The position numbers and the translations under genes are program-made. A stretch of 39,112 bases of DNA from Streptomyces sp. man185 (GTDB lineage: Bacteria; Actinomycetota; Actinomycetes; Streptomycetales; Streptomycetaceae): the NCBI GenBank assembly GCA_002551355.1, contig NTHE01000070.1:1-39112 (forward strand), in the 5' to 3' direction. The notes below the pieces were generated by a model that saw only the letters and a program-made list of their open reading frames with translations, had not been told where the DNA came from and made no database searches. Position 1 is the first letter of the stretch; the number at the start of each line of letters is the position of its first letter. Of this stretch, positions 1-7,329 are shown in pieces.

Positions 1-968
1 CCAGCCGCCTGGAGATGCCCCCGGCGGGACCCGCCGCTCCGCCCCGGCGGCGGCCCGGCCGGCGCGGCCCGTTCGGCGGGCCGCACCGCAAGCTGGTCAT
101 CGTGCTCACCGCCGTCCTGCTGACCCTGGGGATCGGCACCGGCGTCTGGTACATCAACTCCGGCCAGTTCACCCAGGTCCCCTCGCTGCTCGGCCAGACC
201 CAGCAGACCGCCGAGAAGCGGCTCTCCGACGAAGGACTCGGGCTCAAGGGTGTGGAGCGGGTCTTCAGCGACACCGTCGAGCGGGGCGAGGTCGTCAGCA
301 GCGACCCCGCCTCCGGCGACCGGATCCGGGGCAACGGCTCGGTGAAGCTCGTCGTCTCGCGGGGCCCGGAGATCGTGCGGGTGCCCGATGTGGTGGGCAG
401 TTCCCTCGCCGACGCCAGGCGCTCCCTGAAGAAGGTGGGCCTGGTCCCCGGGATGGTGACCAGGGAGTTCAGCGAGGACGTGGCGCGCGGCGAGGTGGTC
501 CGCACGGATCCCCGCGCGGGCACCGACCGCAACCCGGACACGGCCGTGGCGCTCGTCGTCAGCAAGGGCGCTCCGATCGACGTCCCGGACGTCACCGGGC
601 TCTCCGCCGAGGAAGCCACCGCCGAGCTGGAGGCCGAGGGGCTGAAGGCCGAGGTGCTGCCCGGCCGGGTCCACTCCGCCGAGGACGGGGGAGCCGTCGC
701 CGAGCAGTCCCCCGAGGAGGGCGCCGAGGCCGCCGAGGGCGAGACGATCCAGCTGACCGTCTCGAAGGGCCCCCGGATGCTGGACGTCCCGGACGTCACC
801 GGCCGGGACGTCGACGAGGCGCGGAGCACCCTGGAGGAGGCGGGCTTCGACGTGAAGGTCGACCGCCCGTTCCTCTCCTTCAGCGACACGATCGCGAGCC
901 AGTCCGTCGACGGCGGCGGACAGGCCCCCGAGGGTTCCACGATCACCATCAAGACCAAGGGGTTCTAG
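1..968 (+). CDS. PASTA-domain Ser/Thr protein kinase, C-terminal part (5' truncated)
   Basis: This is the C-terminal part of a membrane Ser/Thr kinase of the PknB/StkP type, and the kinase domain lies before the window. The open frame runs in from the edge (frame of base 3), so the Met at base 15 is internal. A basic Pro/Arg-rich juxtamembrane stretch is followed by one hydrophobic segment (LVIVLTAVLLTLGIGTGVWY, about residues 27-46 counted from that Met). Four extracellular PASTA repeats of about 65 residues follow, each opening with a VP(D/S)(V/L)xG motif and ending near a V(S)KG-type strand. PASTA domains of this family bind muropeptides or lipid II and localise the kinase to sites of wall growth. 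The stop TAG is only 27 bp before the preferred nfo start. By gene order it resembles mycobacterial pknL, although that assignment is inferred from neighbours. Confidence 0.93.
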   Translation, partial: SRLEMPPAGPAAPPRRRPGRRGPFGGPHRKLVIVLTAVLLTLGIGTGVWYINSGQFTQVPSLLGQTQQTAEKRLSDEGLGLKGVERVFSDTVERGEVVSSDPASGDRIRGNGSVKLVVSRGPEIVRVPDVVGSSLADARRSLKKVGLVPGMVTREFSEDVARGEVVRTDPRAGTDRNPDTAVALVVSKGAPIDVPDVTGLSAEEATAELEAEGLKAEVLPGRVHSAEDGGAVAEQSPEEGAEAAEGETIQLTVSKGPRMLDVPDVTGRDVDEARSTLEEAGFDVKVDRPFLSFSDTIASQSVDGGGQAPEGSTITIKTKGF

Positions 969-995
969 CACCGCATGCACCATCCGGAGAACGTC

Positions 996-1853
996 GTGCG
1001 CAACCCGGTGGGCGGGCATGTCCCCGTGGCCGGCGGCCTCGCCAAGGTCGGCCTCGAGTACGCGCGTGAGCTGGCGGCGGAGACCGTGCAGGTCTTCGTG
1101 GCCAACCCGCGCGGGTGGGCGACGCCCGTCGGGAACCCCGCGCAGGACGAGCTGTTCCGCGCCGAGTGCGCGGCGGCCTCGATCCCGGCGTACGTGCACG
1201 CCCCGTATCTGATCAACTTCGGCTCGCACACCGAGGCGACGGTGGAGAAGTCCGTGGAGTCCCTGCGCCACTCGCTGCGGCGGGCCCGGGAGATCGGTGC
1301 GCTGGGCGTGGTGGTGCACACCGGTTCGGCGACCGGCGGGCGGCCTCGCACCGAGGCGCTGGCCCAGGTGCGGGAGCACATGCGGCCGCTGCTGGACGAG
1401 CTGACCCACGACGACGATCCGGATCTGCTGCTGGAGTCGACGGCCGGCCAGGGCTTCTCGCTCTGTTCGCGGACCTGGGACTTCGGGCCATACTTCGAGG
1501 CGCTGGACTCCCACCCGAAGCTGGGCATCTGCCTGGACACGTGCCACATCTACGCCGCCGGGCACGACCTGACCGGTCCGACGGGGATGCGGCAGACGCT
1601 GGACCTGCTGGTGGAGACGGTCGGCGAGGGGCGGCTGAAGCTGATCCACGCCAACGATTCCAAGGACGTCGTGGGCGCCCACAAGGACCGGCACGAGAAC
1701 ATCGGCGCCGGTCATATCGGGGCGGAGCCGTTCGCCGAGCTGTTCGCCCACCCCGCGACCGAGGGCGTACCGCTGATCATCGAGACGCCCGGCGGCAAGG
1801 AGGGGCACGCGGCGGACGTGGCCCGGCTGAAGGAGCTGCGGAAGACCCGCTAG
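996..1853 (+). CDS. nfo: Deoxyribonuclease IV (AP endonuclease, EndoIV family)
   Basis: This is a trinuclear-zinc TIM-barrel endonuclease that incises DNA 5' to abasic sites in base-excision repair. The metal-ligand motifs are present in order: LLLESTAGQG (Glu), GICLDTCHIYAAGHD (Asp and His), IHANDSKD, DRHENIGAGHIG (Asp and His) and LIIETPGG (Glu). The ORF can be opened at ATG 975, but no ribosome site precedes it. GTG 996 has GGAGA at 986-990 with five bases of spacing and gives the usual MRNPVGGH N-terminus, so I chose 996 (285 aa). The gene follows the PASTA kinase closely and is probably cotranscribed. The stop TAG (1851-1853) overlaps the first bases of the inverted-repeat element at 1852, so the native C-terminus may have been slightly altered. 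Confidence 0.93.
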   Translation: MRNPVGGHVPVAGGLAKVGLEYARELAAETVQVFVANPRGWATPVGNPAQDELFRAECAAASIPAYVHAPYLINFGSHTEATVEKSVESLRHSLRRAREIGALGVVVHTGSATGGRPRTEALAQVREHMRPLLDELTHDDDPDLLLESTAGQGFSLCSRTWDFGPYFEALDSHPKLGICLDTCHIYAAGHDLTGPTGMRQTLDLLVETVGEGRLKLIHANDSKDVVGAHKDRHENIGAGHIGAEPFAELFAHPATEGVPLIIETPGGKEGHAADVARLKELRKTR

Positions 1854-2052
1854 GGTCTTTCGTCTGGATCAGGCCGGATCAGGGAGCGGGGTCCGGTGCG
1901 TGCAGCCGCAAGGCGGAGGATCGAGTCAACGCGGATGGGGTCTCCCCTGCTCGAGCGAAGCCGAGAGCTTGGCGAAGTCGGTGATTGACGACAACGCCGC
2001 AGATGAGCGTGCCGGACCCCGCGAGCCCGGCCTGATCCGAACGAGAGGCCCT
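1852..2052. repeat. 201-bp MITE-like element with ~45-bp imperfect terminal inverted repeats
   Basis: The left end (1852-1896) and the reverse complement of the right end (2012-2052) both begin AGGG, continue through a shared GGATCAGGCCGG block and end in CGGGGTCCGG. They differ at scattered positions and by a short indel. The middle carries a compact palindromic core around 1941-1972 (CCCCTGCTCGAGCG followed by AAGCCGAGAGCTT). Similar GCTCGAGCGAAGCCGAGAGCTT cores are, from memory, common as interspersed repeats in Streptomyces. It has no coding capacity and lies exactly between two convergent genes, touching the nfo stop and ending six bases before the stop of the next gene. It could fold into a very long hairpin and act as a bidirectional terminator. 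No clear target-site duplication is visible. Confidence 0.8.
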
Positions 2053-2058
2053 GGAGCT

Positions 2059-2691
2059 CTACAGCTCCGGGCCGTCCCCGGGCTCCTCCTGGTAGGAGTA
2101 GCGCTGCTCGCCCCAGGGGTCACCGATGTTGTGGTACCCACGCTCCTCCCAGAATCCGCGCCGGTCCGCCGTCATGTACTCGACGCCCCGGACCCACTTC
2201 GGGCCCTTCCAGGCGTAGAGGTGCGGGACGACGAGGCGGAGCGGGAAGCCGTGCTCGGCGGTGAGGAGTTCGCCGTCCTTGTGGGTGGCGAAGAGGGTGC
2301 GCTCGGAGGCGAAGTCGGCCAGGCGCAGGTTCGAGGAGAAGCCGTACTCGGCCCAGACCATCACATGGGTGGTTTCGGGGGCGGGCGGCGCCAGTTCGAG
2401 GATCGTCCGGGCCGGGACCCCGCCCCATTCGGCGCCGATCATGCTGAACTTCGTCACGCAGTGCAGATCGGCGACGACCGAGGAGAACGGCAGCGCGGAG
2501 AAGTCCTGGTGGTTCCAGCAGTGCTTGTCGCCGTCGGCGGTGGCCCCGAAGACCCGGAACTCCCAGCGGTCGGGCTTGAACTTGGGAACGGGCCCGTAGT
2601 GGGTGACCGGCCATCCGCGCTGCAGTCGCTGTCCCGGCGGAAGCTCGGACTGCTCTGTCTCGCGATGTTCCCGGCTTTCCGGCTGACCCAT
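2059..2691 (-). CDS. Sulfite-oxidase-family molybdopterin-dependent oxidoreductase
   Basis: This 210-residue protein is essentially a single oxidoreductase molybdopterin-binding domain, without the dimerisation domain of true sulfite oxidases. The molybdenum-ligating cysteine is visible at C78 in the motif LHCVTKFSM. Further family features are GDKHCWNHQDF, WGGVPARTIL, a GFSSNLRL stretch and the conserved PLRLVVPHLYAWKGPKWV motif, which contacts the cofactor. There is no signal peptide, so it should be cytoplasmic. The substrate is unknown; family members oxidise or reduce oxyanions or sulfoxides. The start at 2691 has GGAGG only one base away, which is too close for a normal ribosome site, so the N-terminus is uncertain. 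It is convergent with nfo across the 201-bp element and divergent from bfr. Confidence 0.88.
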   Translation of the reverse strand: MGQPESREHRETEQSELPPGQRLQRGWPVTHYGPVPKFKPDRWEFRVFGATADGDKHCWNHQDFSALPFSSVVADLHCVTKFSMIGAEWGGVPARTILELAPPAPETTHVMVWAEYGFSSNLRLADFASERTLFATHKDGELLTAEHGFPLRLVVPHLYAWKGPKWVRGVEYMTADRRGFWEERGYHNIGDPWGEQRYSYQEEPGDGPEL

Positions 2692-2848
2692 GCCTCCATG
2701 GTGACAGACAGGCAGGGGTGGTCATGACCAGGGAGGACCCCACCGGGGCAACTCGTACTAAGCGTGCACTTACTGGACGGCCGCTGGGCGCGGTGCGAGG
2801 ATCTGGCCAACTTGCCAGATCGATCACCGGTTGGAAGGAGCCTTTGCC

Positions 2849-3328
2849 ATGCAGGGCGACCCCGAGGTCCTTGAGTTTCTCAACGAGCAGCTGACCGCCG
2901 AATTGACTGCGATCAACCAGTACTTCCTGCACGCGAAGATGCAGGAGAACTTCGGCTGGACGAAGCTCGCCAAGTACACCCGGGCCGAGTCCTTCGACGA
3001 GATGAAGCATGCCGAGATCCTCACCGACCGGATTCTGTTCCTCGACGGGCTGCCGAACTACCAGCGGCTCTTCCATGTCCGGGTGGGCCAGACGGTCACC
3101 GAGATGTTCCAGGCGGACCGCCAGGTCGAGGTGGAGGCGATCGACCGCCTCAAGCGGGGTATCGAGGTGATGCGCGGCAAGGGCGACATCACGTCCGCGA
3201 ACATCTTCGAGTCGATCCTGGAGGACGAGGAGCACCACATCGACTATCTCGACACCCAGCTGGAGCTGGTCGAGAAGCTCGGCGAGGCGCTCTACATCGC
3301 CCAGCTGATCGAGCAGCCGGAGAGCTGA
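2849..3328 (+). CDS. bfr: Bacterioferritin
   Basis: This 159-aa haem-containing ferritin stores iron as a 24-mer shell in the cytoplasm. All ferroxidase-centre residues are at the canonical positions: E18, E51, H54, E94, E127 and H130. The haem ligand is M52. These line up only when the start is ATG 2849, which has GGAAGGAG at 2832-2839 upstream. A TTG at 2831 in the same frame is therefore not the start. The C-terminus matches the usual bacterioferritin length. The gene is convergent with bfd, with 12 bases between the stop codons, an arrangement that pairs storage with the ferredoxin that mobilises the iron. I see no iron box in its own upstream region (2692-2848), in contrast to bfd. Confidence 0.97.
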   Translation: MQGDPEVLEFLNEQLTAELTAINQYFLHAKMQENFGWTKLAKYTRAESFDEMKHAEILTDRILFLDGLPNYQRLFHVRVGQTVTEMFQADRQVEVEAIDRLKRGIEVMRGKGDITSANIFESILEDEEHHIDYLDTQLELVEKLGEALYIAQLIEQPES

Positions 3329-3340
3329 CCGACTGACCGC

Positions 3341-3622
3341 TCAGGCCGCGTCGGAGAGGCGTACGCCCCGGACGGCGCCTGCGGCGATCGCTGCCGCCAC
3401 CGGGTGCGCGAGAGGGGCTGTCGCGGGTTCCTGCCGCTGGTCGAGCAGCTCGCGGCGGGAGCAGTCGCCCCGGCCCAGGAGTGCCTGGATGCGGCGCACA
3501 CATCCCCCGCAGTCCGTGCCGGCCTTGCAGGCCGACGCGATCTGCCGGGGTGTGCAGGCTCCGGCGTCCGCATGCTTCTTGACCTGTGCTTCCGTGATGC
3601 CGAAGCAGGAGCAGACGTACAT
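3341..3622 (-). CDS. bfd: Bacterioferritin-associated ferredoxin ((2Fe-2S)-binding protein)
   Basis: Bfd is a small 2Fe-2S protein that docks on bacterioferritin and passes electrons to the haem, reducing the stored ferric iron so that it can be released. The cluster motif is visible as CSC near the N-terminus and CGGC about 33 residues later (MYVCSCFGITEAQV then AGTDCGGCVRRI). The first 60 or so residues are the BFD domain. A Pro/Ala-rich tail of about 30 residues follows and is longer than the E. coli protein. ATG 3622 has GGAGG with eight bases of spacing, while GTG 3631 overlaps that ribosome site, so I start at 3622. An iron box lies about 50 bases upstream, predicting derepression under iron starvation. 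Confidence 0.94.
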   Translation of the reverse strand: MYVCSCFGITEAQVKKHADAGACTPRQIASACKAGTDCGGCVRRIQALLGRGDCSRRELLDQRQEPATAPLAHPVAAAIAAGAVRGVRLSDAA

Positions 3623-3672
3623 GCGGTTCACCTCCCTGCGGGTCGGTCGGGCGCCGTCCCGGTCTTTGTCGG

Positions 3673-3691
3673 TGAGGCTAACCTAACCTTA
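3673..3691 (-). promoter_or_regulatory. Iron box (DmdR1/IdeR-type operator) upstream of bfd
   Basis: Read on the minus strand the site is TAAGGTTAGGTTAGCCTCA. It matches the DmdR1/IdeR palindrome TTAGGTTAGGCTAACCTAA at 15 of 19 positions. It lies 51 bases upstream of the bfd start, where a repressor would block the promoter. The expected effect is repression of bfd by iron-loaded DmdR1 and induction when iron is scarce. Confidence 0.85.
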
Positions 3692-3727
3692 CCCGCCGCT
3701 CCACCGGCGCAAAAGTCCTGGGGACGA

Positions 3728-3764
3728 CTGTGGGGCACGGATCACATGGATCCGTGCCCCACAG
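3728..3764. terminator. Perfect 16-bp stem terminator after DAHP synthase
   Basis: CTGTGGGGCACGGATC at 3728-3743 pairs perfectly with 3749-3764 around a five-base loop. It lies 20 bases beyond the stop of the minus-strand DAHP synthase gene and before the bfd promoter, so it probably terminates the former and insulates the latter. There is no long U tract, as is common in Streptomyces. Confidence 0.85.
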
Positions 3765-3783
3765 GTGCGTCAGGGGGGAATGC

Positions 3784-5136
3784 CTACTGGTCGCGGTACA
3801 TCTCGGCGACCAGGAAGGCCAGGTCGAGGGACTGACTGCGGTTGAGCCGGGGGTCGCAGGCCGTCTCGTAGCGCTGGTGCAGGTCGTCCACGAAGATCTC
3901 GTGGCCGCCGCCCACGCACTCGGTGACGTCGTCGCCGGTCAGCTCCACGTGGATGCCGCCCGGGTGGGTGCCGAGGCCCTTGTGGACCTCGAAGAAGCCC
4001 TTGACCTCGTCCAGGACGTCGTCGAAGCGGCGCGTCTTGTGGCCGGAGGCGGCCTCGAAGGTGTTGCCGTGCATCGGGTCGGTCACCCAGGCGACGGTCG
4101 CGCCGGAGGCGGTGACCTTCTCGACCAGCTCGGGCAGCTTGTCGCGGACCTTGTCGGCGCCCATGCGGACGATGAAGGTCAGCCGGCCGGGCTCGCGCTC
4201 GGGGTCGAGGCGGTCGACGTAGCCGAGGGCCTCGTCGACGGTGGTCGTCGGGCCGAGCTTGATGCCGATCGGGTTGCGGACCTTCGAGGCGAACTCGATG
4301 TGCGCGCCGTCCATCTGGCGGGTGCGCTCACCGATCCAGACCATGTGGCCGGAGGTGTCGTACAGCTCGCCGGTGCGCGAGTCGGTGCGGGTCAGCGCCG
4401 TCTCGTAGTCCAGCAGCAGCGCCTCGTGCGAGGCGTAGAACTCGACCGCCTTGAACTCGGCCGGGTCGGTGCCGCACGCCTTCATGAAGTTGAGCGCGTT
4501 GTCGATCTCGCGGGCCAGGGCCTCGTAGCGCTGGCCCGCGGGGGACGACTTCACGAAGTCCTGGTTCCAGGCGTGGACCTGGCGCAGGTCGGCGTAACCG
4601 CCGGTGGTGAAGGCGCGCACCAGGTTCAGCGTGGAGGAGGACGCGTGGTACATCTGCTTCAGCCGCGCGGGGTCCGGGATCCGGGCCTCCTCGGTGAAGG
4701 CGAAGCCGTTCACCGAGTCGCCGCGGTAGGTCGGCAGGGTCACGCCGTCGCGGGTCTCGGTCGACTTGGAGCGCGGCTTGGAGTACTGGCCCGCGATCCG
4801 GCCGACCTTCACGACGGGCACGGAGGCCGCGTAGGTCAGGACGGCGCTCATCTGGAGCAGGGTCTTCAGCTTGGCCCGGATGTGCTCGGCGGACACGGCG
4901 TCGAAGGCCTCGGCGCAGTCGCCGCCCTGCAGCAGGAACGCCTCGCCCTTGGCGACGGCTCCCAGACGGGCGCGCAGCTGGTCGCACTCGCCCGCGAAGA
5001 CGAGCGGCGGATACGACGCGAGGTCCGCGAGTACATCGCGCAGGGCCTCGGAGTCGGGGTACTCGGGCTGCTGCGCCGCGGGAAGGTCTCGCCAGGTGTT
5101 GCCACCGGCGACGGAGGTATTGGCGTTCACGGTCAC
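3784..5136 (-). CDS. aroH: Class II 3-deoxy-7-phosphoheptulonate (DAHP) synthase
   Basis: This enzyme condenses phosphoenolpyruvate with erythrose 4-phosphate, the first step of the shikimate pathway. It is a class II (plant and mycobacterial type) DAHP synthase of 450 aa, the normal family length. Family motifs are clear: FAGECDQLR, LLQGGDCAEAF, VVKVGRIAGQYSKPRS, YRGDSVNGF, WIGERTRQ, GIKLGPTT, DPMHGNT and GGIHVELTG. The chosen start is GTG 5136 (MTVNANTSV). GTG 5142 and 5130 are alternatives and none has a good ribosome site, so a leaderless message is possible. The open frame continues upstream through the opposite strand of trpEG but shows no protein similarity there. It is divergent from the trpL-trpEG unit. 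The mycobacterial orthologue is called aroG; symbols vary. Confidence 0.96.
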   Translation of the reverse strand: MTVNANTSVAGGNTWRDLPAAQQPEYPDSEALRDVLADLASYPPLVFAGECDQLRARLGAVAKGEAFLLQGGDCAEAFDAVSAEHIRAKLKTLLQMSAVLTYAASVPVVKVGRIAGQYSKPRSKSTETRDGVTLPTYRGDSVNGFAFTEEARIPDPARLKQMYHASSSTLNLVRAFTTGGYADLRQVHAWNQDFVKSSPAGQRYEALAREIDNALNFMKACGTDPAEFKAVEFYASHEALLLDYETALTRTDSRTGELYDTSGHMVWIGERTRQMDGAHIEFASKVRNPIGIKLGPTTTVDEALGYVDRLDPEREPGRLTFIVRMGADKVRDKLPELVEKVTASGATVAWVTDPMHGNTFEAASGHKTRRFDDVLDEVKGFFEVHKGLGTHPGGIHVELTGDDVTECVGGGHEIFVDDLHQRYETACDPRLNRSQSLDLAFLVAEMYRDQ

Positions 5137-5220
5137 GTGCACAACATTACGGGGTCGCGGGAGGCGTCCATTCGAGCGCTCAATAGTTGAGACACCCGCT
5201 CCGATGCCCGGAACGTCCGC

Positions 5221-5226
5221 TAGGGT
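5221..5226 (+). promoter_or_regulatory. -10-like TAGGGT of the trpL-trpEG promoter
   Basis: TAGGGT ends seven bases before the trpL ATG at 5233. If it is the -10 element, transcription would start at or next to that ATG. No good -35 sits at 17-18 bases, and the nearby TTGAGA at 5187-5192 is too far. The assignment is inferred from position and the common Streptomyces TAGxxT form. Confidence 0.5.
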
Positions 5227-5232
5227 CGCAGC

Positions 5233-5301
5233 ATGTCGACGCGACAGATCCGGATCTCGATCCAGAACTGGTGGTGGACCGCTCATCCGGCGGCCCACTG
5301 A
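5233..5301 (+). CDS. trpL: trp operon leader peptide (22 aa, three consecutive Trp codons)
   Basis: The reading frame encodes MSTRQIRISIQNWWWTAHPA followed by AH and TGA. The run of three TGG codons (5269-5277) is the sensor: a ribosome stalls there when charged tRNA-Trp is scarce. The region just downstream folds into mutually exclusive hairpins ahead of trpEG, which is classic transcription attenuation. There is no ribosome binding site before the ATG and a -10-like TAGGGT ends seven bases upstream, so the peptide may be translated from a leaderless message. A trp attenuator controlling an anthranilate synthase gene has been reported in Streptomyces venezuelae, so the mechanism is known in the genus. 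Confidence 0.9.
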   Translation: MSTRQIRISIQNWWWTAHPAAH

Positions 5302-5348
5302 TTCATCGCGCTGACACATCGCGAAGGCCGCCCGAGGGGCGGCCTTTT
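5289..5348 (+). terminator. trp attenuator (antiterminator and rho-independent terminator)
   Basis: The terminator stem is AAGGCCGCC at 5324-5332 with GGCGGCCTT at 5338-5346, running into TTTT. The competing antiterminator is visible: GGCGGCC at 5289-5295, within the end of trpL, is complementary to GGCCGCC at 5326-5332, the left arm of the terminator. Stalling at the Trp codons should leave 5289-5295 free to form the antiterminator and allow read-through into trpEG. Confidence 0.88.
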
Positions 5349-5427
5349 CTGCGCTGCGGAGCCGTTCCTCCCCCCGTGAATCCCGTACGAGGCCCTCGTA
5401 CGGTCCGCCCGGAAGGAACCCGCTCCC

Positions 5428-7326
5428 ATGTCCCGTACCGCGCCCCGCACCGCCCCCGCCCTCGTCCGCCGACTGCTGGCGGAGGACGCGCCGCCGTTCG
5501 CCCTGCTGCGCCGGCGTACGCCCGGCCGTGACCACGATCACGTCGAACTGCTGATCGGCGGGGTGCGGGAGGCGGACCGGCTGGCCGATCTGCCGGTGGG
5601 CGCGTCGCCGGCCCTCGCCCTGGTGCCGTTCCGGCAGATCGCCGAGCGCGGCTTCGACGTCCGCGACGACGGCACCCCGCTGAGCGTGCTGGTCGCCGAC
5701 GAGACGCACGAGCTGGAGCTCGCGGAGGTGCTGGCGGCGCTGCCCGCGCATGACGTGACGGTGGAGGACCACGGCTTCGATGTGCCGGACGGGGAGTACG
5801 CGGACATCGTGCGGCGGGTGATCCGGGACGAGATCGGGCAGGGCGAGGGCGCGAACTTCGTGATCCGCCGGACGTTCCGGGGCGAGATCCCCGGGTTCGG
5901 GCGGGCGGACGCGCTGGCGCTGTTCCGGCGGCTGCTGGCGGGCGAGCGGGGCGCGTACTGGACGTTCGTGGTGCACACCGGGGACAGGACGCTGGTGGGG
6001 GCGAGCCCGGAGGTGCATGTGCGGATGTCGGGCGGGACGGTCGTGATGAACCCGATCAGCGGGACCTACCGCTACCCGGACGAGGGGCCCACCGCGGAGA
6101 GCCTGCTGGCGTTCCTCGGGGACCGCAAGGAGAGCGAGGAGCTGTCCATGGTGGTCGACGAGGAGCTGAAGATGATGTGCACGGTGGGCGACATGGGCGG
6201 GGTGGTGGTCGGGCCCCGGCTCAAGGAGATGGCGCACCTCGCGCACACCGAGTACGAGCTGCGCGGGAAGTCCTCGCTGGACGTACGGGACGTGCTGCGC
6301 GAGACCATGTTCGCGGCGACCGTGACCGGCTCCCCGGTGCAGAACGCGTGCCGGGTGATCGAGCGGTACGAGTCCGGGGGCCGCGGCTACTACGCGGGTG
6401 CGCTGGCCCTGCTGGGCCGCGACGCGAGCGGGGCGCAGACGCTGGACTCGCCGATCCTGATCCGTACCGCCGACATCGGCCCCGACGGTTCGCTGAGGGT
6501 GCCCGTCGGGGCCACGCTCGTACGCCACTCGGATCCGGAGAGCGAGGTCGCCGAGACGCACGCCAAGGCGGCCGGGGTGCTGGCCGCTCTGGGCGTGCGG
6601 CCCGGTCGCCCGGCGGCGGAGGCGGACCGCCCGCGGCTGGCGGCCGACCCCCGGGTGCGGGCGGCGCTGGACGACCGGCGCGGGGGGCTCGCCCCGTTCT
6701 GGCTGCGGATGCAGCAGCGCGTCCGGGACCTGTCCGGCCACGCGCTGGTGGTGGACGGCGAGGACACGTTCACCGCGATGCTGGCCCATCTGCTGCGGGC
6801 GTCCGGTCTTGACGTCTCGGTGCGCCGCTACGACGAGCCGGGGCTGCGCGAGGCGGTCCGGGCGCACGAGGGGCCGGTCGTGCTGGGGCCGGGGCCGGGC
6901 AATCCGGGCGACCTGAGCGACCCCAAGATGCGGCTGCTGCGGGAGATCGCCGCCGAGCTGGTGCGGGAACACCGGCACGGGCTGCTGGGGGTCTGCCTCG
7001 GGCATGAGCTGATCGCGGTGGAACTGGGTCTTGAGATCGTCCGCAAGGCGGTGCCGTACCAGGGGGCGCAGACCAGGATCGAGCTGTTCGGGCGGCCGGA
7101 GACGGTGGGCTTCTACAACAGCTTCACCGCTCGGTGCGACGGTCCGGCCGCCGCCGAGCTGGCCGCGCACCGGATCGAGGTGAGCCGCGACGAGGAGAGC
7201 GGTGAGCTGCACGCGCTGCGCGGGCCGGGCTTCGCCTCGGTGCAGTTCCACCCGGAGTCGGTGCTGACCGTGCGGGGCTCGACGATCGTGACAGAGCTGC
7301 TGGCGGGGCTTCCCGTGGCGGGCTGA
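5428..7326 (+). CDS. trpE: Fused anthranilate synthase TrpEG (components I and II)
   Basis: This enzyme converts chorismate and glutamine to anthranilate, the committed step of tryptophan synthesis. Residues 1 to about 400 form the chorismate-binding TrpE domain (NPISGTYRYPDEG, ESEELSMVVDEELKMM, TVTGSPVQNACRVIERYE, GYYAGALALLG). A short linker leads to a class I glutamine amidotransferase (TrpG) domain from about residue 435, with VLGPGPGNPGDLSD, the nucleophile C523 in GVCLGHE, and H608 and E610 in QFHPESVL. The order and fusion are like rhizobial TrpEG and PhzE-type proteins. There is no phenazine or other secondary-metabolite context here, and the Trp attenuator argues for a primary role. 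GGAAGGA precedes the ATG. It ends three bases from the stop of the convergent dehydrogenase gene with no terminator between them. Confidence 0.96.
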   Translation: MSRTAPRTAPALVRRLLAEDAPPFALLRRRTPGRDHDHVELLIGGVREADRLADLPVGASPALALVPFRQIAERGFDVRDDGTPLSVLVADETHELELAEVLAALPAHDVTVEDHGFDVPDGEYADIVRRVIRDEIGQGEGANFVIRRTFRGEIPGFGRADALALFRRLLAGERGAYWTFVVHTGDRTLVGASPEVHVRMSGGTVVMNPISGTYRYPDEGPTAESLLAFLGDRKESEELSMVVDEELKMMCTVGDMGGVVVGPRLKEMAHLAHTEYELRGKSSLDVRDVLRETMFAATVTGSPVQNACRVIERYESGGRGYYAGALALLGRDASGAQTLDSPILIRTADIGPDGSLRVPVGATLVRHSDPESEVAETHAKAAGVLAALGVRPGRPAAEADRPRLAADPRVRAALDDRRGGLAPFWLRMQQRVRDLSGHALVVDGEDTFTAMLAHLLRASGLDVSVRRYDEPGLREAVRAHEGPVVLGPGPGNPGDLSDPKMRLLREIAAELVREHRHGLLGVCLGHELIAVELGLEIVRKAVPYQGAQTRIELFGRPETVGFYNSFTARCDGPAAAELAAHRIEVSRDEESGELHALRGPGFASVQFHPESVLTVRGSTIVTELLAGLPVAG

Positions 7327-7329
7327 GCC

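Noticed and set aside
3730..5190. Long plus-strand open frame opposite DAHP synthase
   Set aside because: It is a GC-bias shadow: Val/Gly/Leu-rich, no motifs, while the other strand encodes a full-length known enzyme.
5137..7251. Upstream extension of the DAHP synthase frame on the minus strand
   Set aside because: It would run antisense through trpEG and exceed the family length by about 700 residues; the translation is low-complexity.
5428..7326. Phenazine-type PhzE in a secondary-metabolite cluster
   Set aside because: The gene has a tryptophan attenuator and primary-metabolism neighbours, and no phz genes are present.
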